In this document: piece after piece, positions 31,072 to 42,730 of the stretch | Layout: each line of letters opens with the position of its first letter | How positions within the stretch are numbered: position 1 is the first letter of the stretch | Assembly: GCA_010909725.1 (NCBI GenBank) | Contig: JAACMV010000018.1 | Location: forward strand, 496,001 to 560,000 | Direction of reading: 5' to 3' | Length of the DNA: 64,000 nt | Origin: Picochlorum sp. 'celeri' | Taxonomy: Eukaryota; Chlorophyta; Trebouxiophyceae | Program-made: the position numbers and the translations under genes | The notes under the pieces: model-generated | Seen by the model: only the letters and a program-made list of their open reading frames with translations | The model's database searches: none | Told to the model about the DNA's origin: nothing

Positions 31072-34000
31072 ATGGCCGACCCGAGGTCAGGTTCTGAACG
31101 CCGTGTGCTTCGTTCAGAGTCAAATTCAGAATCTCTGAAAGAAAGACTGAAAAATATGCAGATGAATAAGGTCCACGGGGGGGATGGCCGTGCTGGGAAG
31201 GAGAATGCAACGTATGGCATTGATCGATCGAGAGTGCGGTTAGAAGAGCAGATGGAAGTTCTCCAAGGGCGATTACAGACTATTCGGGAGACTCCGACGC
31301 TTCAGAGGAAGACGGTGGGAAGGGTGCAGCAGGATGATGGGTTTGGTGGATTGGCTGCCAAGTTGGAGTCTCTGAGGCAGCGGGAAAAGCCTAGTAGTAG
31401 CGTCACGAATGATGATGGCAAGGCGTTTGATAGTCAGGGGTTGAGCCGATCTGCACAGCAATTGTTTGGGGATGCAGAGTTTGTGGGGTTGTGTGAGAAG
31501 GGGTTGAAGGCGCAGTTGACAAGGACGAGGGATGGGGCGACACAGGAGATGCGTATGAGAGAGCTTGCGGAGATTGTGAAAACGATGAGGAAGGCGTTGA
31601 AGGAGATGCAGCAGCGGACGCAAATTTTTGTGGAGTTGTCTGTCAAGTATGAGAGGGATGCCAGTAGCCAGGTGGAGCGGGTCAAGTTGTCTGCGGATTC
31701 AGCAGCAATGGCTGCATCAGCGGAGATTGCAAATCTGAGAAGGGATGCTGCGACGGAGGCTGCGAATCATAAAGCTGCTTTTGCGCAGTGGCAAGGAGAA
31801 ATGGATTTGCAAAAGTCTGAGATGGCGGGGTTGAAGAGGGAGATTGAGCGTCTGCAGCAAGAGTATGATTCTCTGCAGCAGGAGTTTGGGAGTCTGAAGA
31901 GCGACAAGGGTGGGGTGGAGACTGAGCTTCATGAGTTGAAGCGTGCTATTTCAGATAGAGAGAAGGAGCTTCAGGCTGGGAAGAATGCTGCAACACAGAC
32001 AGTGTATCAGGTGAAGGAGGACTTTGAGAGACAAAAGGCAGAACTGATGGATGCGTTGCAGCAAGCGCGTGAACACGTTTCAATAGCAGAAGAAGCAAAG
32101 AGGCAGTTGAGTGCTGAATTGAAATCTGCAAAGGAGCATGGGGAGAGCATGAGTGCAGAGGTGAAGAAGACTCTGTCTGAACTTGAGAGCACAACAGCAG
32201 AATTGGAAACAACAAAGCAACGTCTTGCTGACGTACAGGGGCAGTATGAAAAGATCATGTCGGATTTGAACAGTAGCAAAAATGATTATAGCAGCACGAA
32301 TAAAAAACTGGGAGAGTGGCAACAAAAGGCTGCTGATCTCCTGCGGGAATTAGAAAAGGAGCGGGAGGCTTCAGCCAAGTTGAGGCAGTCTGCTGAGAAA
32401 TATGCTGATACTGCTGCCACACAGGAAGAGACTTTGAAGGAAGCAAAGGCAAAGTATGAGGACGAAATCGCGGAGATGAAGCAACGTGTCAATGAGCTTG
32501 AAAAGGAGCGAGATGTGCTGAAAGAGGCCATGGAGGCTGGTGCTACACAGCATGAAGAGGCGAAACAAGCCATGGAAACGTTGACCTCTGAGCTTGACGA
32601 GACTCGCGGGGAGCTGAAAGATGCAAAAGAGGCCCTTGAAAAGCTTCAAGAGGAGGGATCATCTGCATTGAAGGCTGTGGAAAAGGCGAATGAGCGGGCA
32701 GATACTGCAGAAGCCAAGTTGACAGAGGTGGAAAAGGAAGCCTCAGAAAAAGCGTCAAAGCTCGCTCAACTGGAAGGAGAATTGGAGGCTCTTCAAGAGT
32801 GCACGTATGGTCTGGAAGGAGGAGACCAAAAGGAGTTGCTGTCTAGAATGGTGTCCAAAATTGCATCCCTGGAAGCTGCCGTCGTTGCAGCGGATGCCAA
32901 ACGTAGAGAAGCCCATAATCAGCTCGTTGAATTGAAAGGAAACATTCGCGTCTTCTGTAGGCTCCGACCAAATCCTTCCAGTGTTGCCCAGGTATCCTCT
33001 GATGGCACTTCCATCAGGATATACGCAGACTCAAAACCCTATGAGTTCAACTATGACAAGGTATTCAAGCCAGAAGCAACTCAGACGGATATATTCAACC
33101 AGGTATCGGATTTGGTTCAATCTGCTCTGGATGGCTATAATGTGTGCTTGTTCAGTTATGGACAGACTGGTGCTGGAAAGACGCATACTATGCAAGGCAG
33201 CAATGTACCAGGGCAAGAAGGTATCATACCAAGGTCTATTGCAAAGATTTTGAAAACAGTTGCCACCCTGAAAGACCAAGGATGGGAATACACACTTGAG
33301 GCATCGTATATTGAAGTCTACAATGAACAACTCAGGGATTTGTTGGCAGAGGGAAAAGGTGCTGGAAAAATCACAGAGAACAATGCCATTCAGCACTCGC
33401 CTAATGGGGGCCCAACAGTTGTGCATGGAGCGACACGATTGCCCATAACATCAGAATATGATGCTGAGGAGATTGTAGCACGAGCTGCTGCCTCTAGAGC
33501 TGTGGAGTCCACTGCCATGAATTCCACCTCCTCTAGATCTCACTCTGTATTCATGCTTTATATTTCAGGATGCCATGAAGCAACAGAAACATCGCTTCAA
33601 GGATCTCTGAATTTGGTAGATTTGGCTGGCAGTGAAAGGCTCAACAGGAGTCAGGTTGAGGGCCAGAGGGCCAAAGAAGCATGCTCGATCAATAAGAGTC
33701 TCAGCTCTCTTGGGGATGTATTTGCTGCACTGTCCTCTAAGCAAGCGCACATTCCATACAGAAACTCCAAACTAACGCATTTGTTGCAGCCGTGTCTAGG
33801 TGGTTCTGGTAAGACACTCATGTTTGTAAACATCAATCCAGAGGCCGCCTCCGCGCAGGAATCTCTCTGTTCTCTCAGGTTTGCATCAAAAGTTAATCAG
33901 TGTGAAACAGCAGCCCGAGGGGGAGCAAAAAGGCACACATCTATGCTGGACAGAGGGAGACCATCCATTGCACCAACAGGTAGGGAGTCTGGTGCAGGCA

Positions 34001-34125
34001 CACGCAGACAGTCAATCGCTCCAACAGCTCGAGTAGACTCTAGAAGAGCAAGCATGATTCCTGGTAGTAAACGAAAGGCCATGGGACCGCCTCCAAATCC
34101 AACATCTAGAGCGCGATTTGAATGA
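31072..34125 (+). CDS. C-terminal motor kinesin-14
   Basis: 1017 residues, single coding exon; start at MADPRSGSERRVLRS, the first ATG in frame. Residues ~60-615 are Glu/Lys/Gln-rich with heptad character, a long coiled coil. The motor begins after the neck (ELKGNIRVFCRLRP, ~622) and has P-loop GQTGAGKTHTM, switch I NSTSSRSH, switch II LVDLAGSE and KSLSSLGDVFAAL. A neck-GNIRVFCRLRP followed by a C-terminal motor is the hallmark of minus-end kinesin-14 (KIFC1/HSET, plant ATK). The expected roles are spindle organisation and minus-end transport. A basic Ser/Arg tail with repeated RxSIAPT units follows. Stops 27 bp from the convergent RHD3 gene. Confidence 0.95.
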   Translation: MADPRSGSERRVLRSESNSESLKERLKNMQMNKVHGGDGRAGKENATYGIDRSRVRLEEQMEVLQGRLQTIRETPTLQRKTVGRVQQDDGFGGLAAKLESLRQREKPSSSVTNDDGKAFDSQGLSRSAQQLFGDAEFVGLCEKGLKAQLTRTRDGATQEMRMRELAEIVKTMRKALKEMQQRTQIFVELSVKYERDASSQVERVKLSADSAAMAASAEIANLRRDAATEAANHKAAFAQWQGEMDLQKSEMAGLKREIERLQQEYDSLQQEFGSLKSDKGGVETELHELKRAISDREKELQAGKNAATQTVYQVKEDFERQKAELMDALQQAREHVSIAEEAKRQLSAELKSAKEHGESMSAEVKKTLSELESTTAELETTKQRLADVQGQYEKIMSDLNSSKNDYSSTNKKLGEWQQKAADLLRELEKEREASAKLRQSAEKYADTAATQEETLKEAKAKYEDEIAEMKQRVNELEKERDVLKEAMEAGATQHEEAKQAMETLTSELDETRGELKDAKEALEKLQEEGSSALKAVEKANERADTAEAKLTEVEKEASEKASKLAQLEGELEALQECTYGLEGGDQKELLSRMVSKIASLEAAVVAADAKRREAHNQLVELKGNIRVFCRLRPNPSSVAQVSSDGTSIRIYADSKPYEFNYDKVFKPEATQTDIFNQVSDLVQSALDGYNVCLFSYGQTGAGKTHTMQGSNVPGQEGIIPRSIAKILKTVATLKDQGWEYTLEASYIEVYNEQLRDLLAEGKGAGKITENNAIQHSPNGGPTVVHGATRLPITSEYDAEEIVARAAASRAVESTAMNSTSSRSHSVFMLYISGCHEATETSLQGSLNLVDLAGSERLNRSQVEGQRAKEACSINKSLSSLGDVFAALSSKQAHIPYRNSKLTHLLQPCLGGSGKTLMFVNINPEAASAQESLCSLRFASKVNQCETAARGGAKRHTSMLDRGRPSIAPTGRESGAGTRRQSIAPTARVDSRRASMIPGSKRKAMGPPPNPTSRARFE

Positions 34126-34152
34126 TTTCATCCTCATTACATGTGAATAACA

Positions 34153-36663
34153 TTAATCATCTTTACGTGACATATTTCCCATAGGGGTTGGACTTGTATC
34201 TATATCCATATCCTCAGCAATATGATCATCCTGATGCATATTGATTCTGCGTCGAAGTCCATTGCCATCTTGAGTGTGATGTTCATGCTTGGGCCTCTCC
34301 TGTCTTGATTCTGTTGTTGGGCCAGGTGATTCTGCCGTGTCCTCATGAGGGCCCTCCATCATCTTTTTTCCAGCCTCAATAACTCTATACACTACCTTTT
34401 GAACGGTTGGAACAAACTTCACGGACAAGGCCATCACACCAGGCAAGAGCCCGTTCTGCATCTCACCTTCCACATCCAACTCCACGTACACTGTTCTAGC
34501 AAAGGCAAGAAGAATGAGGAGTGTGATCAGCCACAGAGGATTTCTAAGGACTGAAACAAGTTCGTTGAAGCCCAAAACAAACATGGCAAGGATTGCCCAC
34601 ACAGGTGGAACTTTATTCCTTGCCAACCTATTAGCTTCCTGAGTAGCAACAGCCTGCTGAACAGAAAGTGCCACATCCGATGAAAACTGCCGCCAAGAGC
34701 TTCTCACCTGTGCAGGAGTCAGCAGCACATTGTCTGAATCTATATTTTGCCATGACGGAGCTGCGTGGATGTCAAAACCAGTAATTGGGCCCTTTGGATT
34801 TGGTTCATTCAAACTATGGATGGCCTTTTCAATAACAGATGAGGCACCTGGATCTACATTGCACCCAATCACGGTAAATTGACTCAACAGATGTGCCGCA
34901 TCTTGTTTTGCTTCTTTTGCAATCTTTGAAATGTCCAAGCTAGGGGTCCACGTTCGTGGCATTCCCTCAGCATCTTTGTGGAAAGACTCTGAAAACTTGT
35001 CCTTCATTCTGGGCAGAATGGTGTTTGCTGCTTCTTTGGACAATTTCTTAACATTCATGCGGATTGAATCATCAAGTATGGCAAACATCTCTGCCTTTTC
35101 ATCATCATGAACGCCATACCCAGCCACTTTTGCCACCAAGGATGAGCACTCTTCTTCGCGGACATTGTCAATAATGCTCTCCATTCTGGTCCAAAGTTCT
35201 CTTGGAGCATTCTCCAAGAGTGGAGCGACCATACCGCAGAGCTTTTCCTCTGCATCTTCACAACAACTTTCAAGAGAACTCTTCAAATGAGCTGCCTTCA
35301 GGCTTTCCGCGTGAGCCTTCAAATCTTGCTTCAGAGCCTCTCGTGCCGCAGCCTCAGTCTTCCATGCCGTTCCAGGCACCTTGAGTGCCCCCGCCATGGC
35401 ATCAAAATCTTGCATTGCTTGTTCAAACGCCTTATCCGCTCGCTCACAAAACGTCTCACCTTGAGACAATGTCTGCATACGTTGCTTGTACGCATTCAAC
35501 GACTTGGCACTTGCAAGTGCCAATTGGGTCTCAAACACTGGATGAACTTTACCCTGAATATCCTCCAACAACACCTCTCGACGCTCATGACTCACTTTCG
35601 AATCAAAATAATGCGCCTCTTCATCGTATCCACTCATCACAGCATCCACCAATGTCGCAACCTTCTCCCCAAAATCTGGAATGATACCTTTGCTGTATTC
35701 ATCCAACAGTGCCACCCACCTCGCATCACCCTCAAACGCATCCACTTGCTGCTGAGCAATCTCTTTACAACGTATCGTCGCCACCATCACACGATGCGCA
35801 GGCAAGTTCAAATCCTTGTTCTCTTTAATCACATCCCACACCTTGACCATGCTCAATCCCAACGCCTGTCCAGGCAACTTGTCAGTGCTCATCCGCAGCA
35901 ACGATTCATCATCCGCAGCATCATGTGTAAACCGTCTCCGCAGAATCGTACATTCTGCCATAAACTCTTCCAATCTATCCTCATAATTTGGCAACGCAGC
36001 GTACTGCAACTCGAAGAAATCCTGAAGAGACGAATTCTCATACTCGTCTGGCTTTGCCAGACCATCCCACATGACATTCAAATCCGCCTCCCACGTCTCT
36101 TTCAACTTATCAAGAGGCGTTTTTGTTCGATCACGAAACACAAACATCAACACTGTACGCCTCGCCCCAGGACACGGCTGAAACAGCTTCAAATTCACCT
36201 GAAATATTGTCTTCAACAACGGCTTGCCTGCCCCAGTCTCTCGCCCCACATCCTTGGCCCACATATTCACCATCAGTATATCCGCCGTCGCCAACGCAAA
36301 CAAAGCACTCTGTCTCTCAAACGATGTGTCATCTTCCCCTCTCTCCCGACCATCAGACCCCTCCAAATCCATCACAAGCGTCTTTGGACTGGACACTTTT
36401 GGAGACTTTGCCATCCAAATCCCATGCGTCGTTTGCTGCCGTCCTGACAGCGCATCCATCTCATCAAACGTTGTACCAAATAATGAATTCATCAGAGTAC
36501 TCTTCCCAGAACTCTGAGGCCCCATGATGGAAACAACAGTATAATCAATCCCAGAATCCTCCACGCCGGTATCCCTCACAAACGCCTGAACATCCTCCAC
36601 ATGGATACATCCACTTCCATCCACAATCTGCAATGTCTTTGCATCCGTACTATGGTCCCCCAT
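34153..36663 (-). CDS. RHD3/Sey1 ER-fusion dynamin-like GTPase
   Basis: 836 residues, single exon. The GTPase has P-loop GPQSSGKSTLMN (~48), the conserved TTHGIW, the DLEGSDGRERGEDD switch (~100) and the FRDRT guanine-specificity motif. A long helical bundle follows, then two close membrane segments at ~690-740 (VPPVWAILAMFVLGFNELV and NPLWLITLLILLAFARTVYV) and a cytosolic tail. Order and length match plant RHD3 and yeast Sey1, which tether and fuse ER tubules by GTP-driven dimerisation. The tail is Pro/Ser/His-rich and diverged. Its start faces NOP58 across a palindrome-rich region. Confidence 0.94.
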   Translation of the reverse strand: MGDHSTDAKTLQIVDGSGCIHVEDVQAFVRDTGVEDSGIDYTVVSIMGPQSSGKSTLMNSLFGTTFDEMDALSGRQQTTHGIWMAKSPKVSSPKTLVMDLEGSDGRERGEDDTSFERQSALFALATADILMVNMWAKDVGRETGAGKPLLKTIFQVNLKLFQPCPGARRTVLMFVFRDRTKTPLDKLKETWEADLNVMWDGLAKPDEYENSSLQDFFELQYAALPNYEDRLEEFMAECTILRRRFTHDAADDESLLRMSTDKLPGQALGLSMVKVWDVIKENKDLNLPAHRVMVATIRCKEIAQQQVDAFEGDARWVALLDEYSKGIIPDFGEKVATLVDAVMSGYDEEAHYFDSKVSHERREVLLEDIQGKVHPVFETQLALASAKSLNAYKQRMQTLSQGETFCERADKAFEQAMQDFDAMAGALKVPGTAWKTEAAAREALKQDLKAHAESLKAAHLKSSLESCCEDAEEKLCGMVAPLLENAPRELWTRMESIIDNVREEECSSLVAKVAGYGVHDDEKAEMFAILDDSIRMNVKKLSKEAANTILPRMKDKFSESFHKDAEGMPRTWTPSLDISKIAKEAKQDAAHLLSQFTVIGCNVDPGASSVIEKAIHSLNEPNPKGPITGFDIHAAPSWQNIDSDNVLLTPAQVRSSWRQFSSDVALSVQQAVATQEANRLARNKVPPVWAILAMFVLGFNELVSVLRNPLWLITLLILLAFARTVYVELDVEGEMQNGLLPGVMALSVKFVPTVQKVVYRVIEAGKKMMEGPHEDTAESPGPTTESRQERPKHEHHTQDGNGLRRRINMHQDDHIAEDMDIDTSPTPMGNMSRKDD

Positions 36664-37155
36664 ATCGGGACGTCAGTTGTCCAGATCGATCAATGTAAAT
36701 AAAAATGAAAACAGCCAACAACGACTCTTCCAATGCGGAGAATGATACTAGGTGGTTGATCTGAAAAGAAGAATTTTGTCATAAAACCCATTCATGCGGT
36801 GCATAAGAATAATAACCAGCAGCATTCTGCTACAGGTGTCATTCATGTTCCTAATGTTTTTATTAGAGTGAATACTATTGGCAATTCATTCCTCCTCCTC
36901 TAGAATGGCACACAGATCTGATCTGTGTGTTTCACATGTGCCAACTCATGAGTCAATCACATGACAGATCACGCAATACTGCCTCGATGAATCAATGATC
37001 ATGATGTGCCAGGCCAGCTAGCTGGCCTACAGGCCTATAGGCCATCTGATGCATGCCGGAATTCTGATGTCATATCATGATGCCCAGTGAGAATTTATGT
37101 ATTCAATAATCGTTATTATTTATATAAATCATTGACAGATATAAATTCCGTTGTC
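36664..37155. promoter_or_regulatory. Divergent RHD3/NOP58 region rich in palindromes
   Basis: 492 bp without a gene. A 10-bp stem with one unpaired base (CACACAGATC/T/GATCTGTGTG) lies at 36909-36929, a 16-bp palindrome GGCCAGCTAGCTGGCC at 37012-37027 and a 12-bp palindrome GGCCTATAGGCC at 37032-37043. Their crowding within 135 bp suggests binding sites or a cruciform-prone promoter; which is not known. Confidence 0.5.
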
Positions 37156-38975
37156 ATGTTGGTGCTTCAAGAGACACCGGCGGGATTCGCCTTGTTCCAG
37201 GTGGATGATGCAACAGTAAAGGCTGCGGAGGAGAAGGTTCGTGATTCTTTATGGCATCAGAATTTTATTATTATTTGAACTGTGATTGTCATGCTAGTAG
37301 TAGTATCCCTGCTGCTGCTGCTGCTGCTGATATCCAGCAAGGAAAGACATGCATGCCGACGTGATGATGCGACGACGTGAAAGAGCCTGACGAATAACGA
37401 TACATTGCAGGATGTGTGGGAAGATTTCGAAACCCTTGATCGTGCGAAAAAGGTGGCAAAGTTGAAGGCGTTTGGTAAATTTGACAACACGACGGAAGCT
37501 CTTCAGGCTGCAGCGTCCTTGGTGGACAGTAAATTGGGCAAGGGATTGAAGAAATTTCTGAAGAAGAATGTTGATGGGGAGACAGTTGGTGTTGTTGATG
37601 CAAAGCTTGGTAGTATTGTGAAGGAAAAGATGGGTATTCCGTGCATCTATAGCTCTGGTGTGTTGGAGCTGTCCAGAGGATTGAGGAACCAGTTGGAAGG
37701 TCTGTTGAGCGGGTTTGAGTCTGATCTGAAGCCAATGTCACTGGGGTTGTCTCATTCTCTTTCTCGATATAAGCTCAAGTTTTCGCCGGATAAAGTCGAT
37801 ACGATGATTGTGCAAGCTATTGGGTTGCTGGATGATTTGGATAAGGAGTTGAATACATATGCAATGAGAGTGAGAGAGTGGTATGGATGGCATTTCCCAG
37901 AAATGACGAAAATTATTAATGATAATATCAAATATGCAAAGGCAGCAAAGTTGATGGGGACGAGGGAAAAGGCTGCAGAGATTGATTTCTCTGAATTCCT
38001 GGAGGAGGAGGAAGAGAGTGCCATGAAGGAGGCTGCCATTGTGTCCATGGGTACTGAAATCTCAGAAGAGGATGTGCTTAATATTGCAGCGTTGTGTGAC
38101 CAAGTTGTCAGCCTGTCCGAGTACAGAGGTCAGCTGTTTGATTATCTGAGATCGAGAATGGCTGCTATAGCTCCAAATTTGACAGTCCTGGTTGGGGAAC
38201 TGGTTGGTGCACGATTGATTGCGCACGTTGGGTCTCTTGTGAATTTGGCGAAAGCTCCAGCTTCTACTATCCAGATTCTGGGAGCAGAGAAGGCTCTTTT
38301 CCGTGCGTTGAAGACAAAGCATGAGACGCCAAAGTATGGGCTGATTTACCATGCGTCGTGATCGGTCAGGCGTCCGCAAAAAACAAGGGAAAGATCAGCA
38401 GAGTATTGGCTGCAAAATGTGCTCTTGGCGTGCGTGTGGATGCTCTTGGAGATACGAATGATGAAGGTGCTTTAGGATTAGAGGCTCGTGCAAGGGTACG
38501 TGTGTATTCTGTTGTTGTACTTGTGTTGCCCTTCTGTATGGCAGAACCCGGGTCTCTTTTTGTGGACCTCTGTAGGTTTTTACAAGGGCAATATGGAGTA
38601 ATATCAACTCCGGGGACGGGTAGAGACAACCATGCACTGCATCCCTCGAATTGATAGTGACATACTACTACTGTATATGACGTACAGGTTGAGGCACGTT
38701 TGAGACAGTTGGAGGGTAAATCTGATGAAGGTGATGTCAGAACGAAAGGACTTCCGACGCCAGCCAAATATAATGCACAGGAGACACAAGATGATGCCAT
38801 GCTTACGACACCAAAGACATATAATGCGGATGCTGACGCTGTTGATACTGGAAGCAAGAAGAAGAAGAAGGACAAGAAGCGCAAAGCTGAAGAGACCCCA
38901 GCCTCTGATAAGAAGAGCAAGAAGGAGAAGAAGGAGAAGAAAGAGAAGAAGGATAAAAAGAAGAGTAAAAAATAG
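37156..38975 (+). CDS. NOP58: NOP58 box C/D snoRNP core protein (one-base frameshift in the sequence)
   Basis: Three exons: 37156-37236, 37411-38495, 38688-38975. Exon 1 is [20 protein letters not shown], the NOP5 N terminus; the NOSIC and Nop domains follow ([59 protein letters not shown]); the last exon ends in a KKE/KKD tail. Inside the Nop domain the frame breaks: [11 protein letters not shown] reaches TGA at 38359-38361, while [20 protein letters not shown] continues one frame back. Restoring one base gives 484 residues with no conserved segment lost, so a base is probably missing from the sequence. The first donor is GTTCGT, unusual here. The protein scaffolds 2'-O-methylation snoRNPs in the nucleolus. 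Confidence 0.9.
37309..37329 (+). repeat. CTG microsatellite (7 units) in NOP58 intron 1
   Basis: Seven CTG units in the 174-nt first intron of NOP58, between donor GTTCGT and acceptor ttgcag. Confidence 0.85.
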
Positions 38976-39173
38976 ACAGACAATCTCGTTCTTTCTTCTC
39001 TGCGTTTCTACTGTACCATTTTCCCGTATTATTGTAATATCCTCGAAAATACAATCTACTTGTATTATTACATTACTATAATATAATAATGCTAGAAGAA
39101 TTGTCCAGGACAGTGCAAATACTGCAATGTCACCGAAACGATTCCTTATAGATAATAATCTTCATGATGGCGT

Positions 39174-40588
<1,415 letters not shown>

Positions 40589-42730
40589 ATGGAAGAAGAG
40601 CAACAGCAACAGCATGGGAATACCTTTCTGGATTCGTTCCTCCAGGATGGGCTGGACTTTGATGCAGGCCGTGGTGATATGAATCTCCACCATGTATTGG
40701 ACTTGGATATACCATATGATGCCTTGCATACTGAGCATGGCTCTGCCAAGGGGAATATTGGAGAGGAACACGCCCAGGCACCTGGTAGTACTCCGAATGG
40801 GGCTGGTGTGCCGGACATCCAGGAGAAAGATTTGTCCGGGTATAACGGTTCTGCTGGTCGCATTGATATCAAACATGTGGCTGTAGATGCTGTTGAGGGT
40901 TCTGAAGTGAATTCTGGAAATATTGGGACGGAGACTGGTAGTTCAGGGAAGCCTGGAAGACAGGCAAAGAGGCAACGGTCTGCAGGAATAGGAGATACGA
41001 AGAAGGCGGGTCAGCAGATGAGGGGGCGGTTTAGTGGAAGATTACCAACGAAAGAAGATGAAAAGCGTTTAGCGGACGAATGCCAGCTGTTGGCACCGTA
41101 TTTGAGTGAGGATGGGTCGTTGTGTACCTTGGCAACAATAATACGAGCCATGGCAGCAGGCAGCGTCAGAACGCATTTAGAAAAAGTAGCGAAAAGGAAT
41201 GATGACATGATGACGAAGTTGAATCTTATTCAGTCTCAACCAGGTGGAGTCAATGTGAATACACTTGCAGACAGCGTCGTGAGTCTTCAGAACGACTTGG
41301 CACAGGCTAGGGCTTATGTAAGGACGCTCGAAGCGAAACTAGGATATCATGAGGGGATGGAGCATGGAAGGCAGCAAGCAAGCCCATGGGTCGCCAAACA
41401 TTCCTCTGGAGCTGTGCGATCTAATCCTGTGGAAGATGTACTCCGAACATTACCTCAGACTGGAGCAGAAGTCCCAATGCCGATGCATAAATCGGCTTCT
41501 GTTGGAGTTCTCACATCACAAGGGGCTGCTCTGTTACCACAGCAAGCCACAATACAAGTGCCTCTGGTATCTTCATCTGGAGTTGTTCCTGGTGTTGCAC
41601 CAGCTGTTGCAATGCAATCAAGCCATTCAATGGGGGATTTGAACAGTATCAAGGTGTATCATCCTCAGCAACAAGAGCAACCCACACAACCTGTGATGCA
41701 CGGGAGCCGATCAGCAGTTAATCTTCAAGACCAGTCTGCATTTGCTTCTCAATCGCATGGGCTAGGGGCGCAAGATCAAAGAACGAGTATAAGTAATGAG
41801 ATGACGGTAGGGTCCGTGGACGCTGCGAGTGGAGAGAAAGTGCCAAATGCGAATGATTTTGTCAGAGCTGCATCCTTACATGGAGCAGCAAAGGCAGAAG
41901 CTGCATCACAAGCTCAACAGTTGGCAGAGGAAGCCCAGAAGCATGCACAAGCATCTGTGAGAGCTGCACAACAGGCAGAAGAATTAAAAAGAACGTTATC
42001 AGAGCTTCCAGAGTCTGAAAAGGGAAGCGATCAGGCGCAGAATGCTTCAGCTACTGTATCCTCCCTTGAGGCTCGAGCCAAAGCTCATGCATCAATAACC
42101 ACTCAAGTTATCGCAAAGGCAAGAAATTTACACGGAGTTGCGCAAAGCCATGAGAATGAAGAGATGAAGGCAATTGACCAGGCGGCACGGCTGCAAGCCC
42201 AGGCAAGTTCTTTGCACCAAGGCTCTATTGATATCTCTGCATCGATGGGAATGGAGAGGGGGAATGACTATTCACAGCACGTTAGATTCACAAATACAGC
42301 TGGCCCAACAGTCGCCACCCCTACTCTCTTGGGAGCAGGGCAGCAGATGCAGGCTCCCTTTGGAAAAGTTGATGTTGTTGATGACACAGTCACGAATGCT
42401 TCTGATGGGCTCCCGAACACTGCTTTACATCTCGGTAATACTGCCGCGGTTTCGTTATCAGAACAGCAACAGCAGCATGTTGCTTTGGCACAGATAATTC
42501 TTCAACAGAAACAAGCGCAGATGCTGAATCCATCACATATTATGTACACCAATGCACAGGATCCATCTGCAGATGCAGCAGCATTGCAGCAGCAAATCGC
42601 AGCCCTCCATGCACAGCAACCAGCATCTCTTGTCTCTGCTCCGCCAATTCAAATCCAAGATCATGAAGAGATTGATACGAAAGATTTAAGGACACAAGGG
42701 AATGACGCCAATATGGAGAATGGCACATAA
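40589..42730 (+). CDS. Unrecognised Gln/Ala-rich, probably nuclear protein
   Basis: 713 residues, single exon, ATG at 40589 (MEEEQQQQHGNTFLDSFLQD). I do not recognise it. The N terminus is acidic with hydrophobic residues, like an activation region. A basic stretch (GRQAKRQRSAG, then KKAGQQMRGRFSGRLP) precedes two likely helices (TKEDEKRLADECQLLAPYL and LCTLATIIRAMAAGSVRTHL), which loosely recall a basic helix-loop-helix, followed by a possible leucine-rich coiled coil (LADSVVSLQNDLAQARAYV). The remainder is Gln/Ala/Ser-rich with Ala-rich helices. A DNA-binding regulator is a guess only; a scaffold protein is equally possible. Confidence 0.75.
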   Translation: MEEEQQQQHGNTFLDSFLQDGLDFDAGRGDMNLHHVLDLDIPYDALHTEHGSAKGNIGEEHAQAPGSTPNGAGVPDIQEKDLSGYNGSAGRIDIKHVAVDAVEGSEVNSGNIGTETGSSGKPGRQAKRQRSAGIGDTKKAGQQMRGRFSGRLPTKEDEKRLADECQLLAPYLSEDGSLCTLATIIRAMAAGSVRTHLEKVAKRNDDMMTKLNLIQSQPGGVNVNTLADSVVSLQNDLAQARAYVRTLEAKLGYHEGMEHGRQQASPWVAKHSSGAVRSNPVEDVLRTLPQTGAEVPMPMHKSASVGVLTSQGAALLPQQATIQVPLVSSSGVVPGVAPAVAMQSSHSMGDLNSIKVYHPQQQEQPTQPVMHGSRSAVNLQDQSAFASQSHGLGAQDQRTSISNEMTVGSVDAASGEKVPNANDFVRAASLHGAAKAEAASQAQQLAEEAQKHAQASVRAAQQAEELKRTLSELPESEKGSDQAQNASATVSSLEARAKAHASITTQVIAKARNLHGVAQSHENEEMKAIDQAARLQAQASSLHQGSIDISASMGMERGNDYSQHVRFTNTAGPTVATPTLLGAGQQMQAPFGKVDVVDDTVTNASDGLPNTALHLGNTAAVSLSEQQQQHVALAQIILQQKQAQMLNPSHIMYTNAQDPSADAAALQQQIAALHAQQPASLVSAPPIQIQDHEEIDTKDLRTQGNDANMENGT

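Noticed and set aside
35287..36447. 386-codon plus-strand frame antisense to RHD3
   Set aside because: A shadow of the conserved RHD3 GTPase on the other strand; His/Arg/Leu-rich with no domain.
37156..38975. NOP58 as a pseudogene
   Set aside because: All exons, splice sites and conserved motifs are intact apart from one base, and two other essential genes show the same kind of single-base loss.
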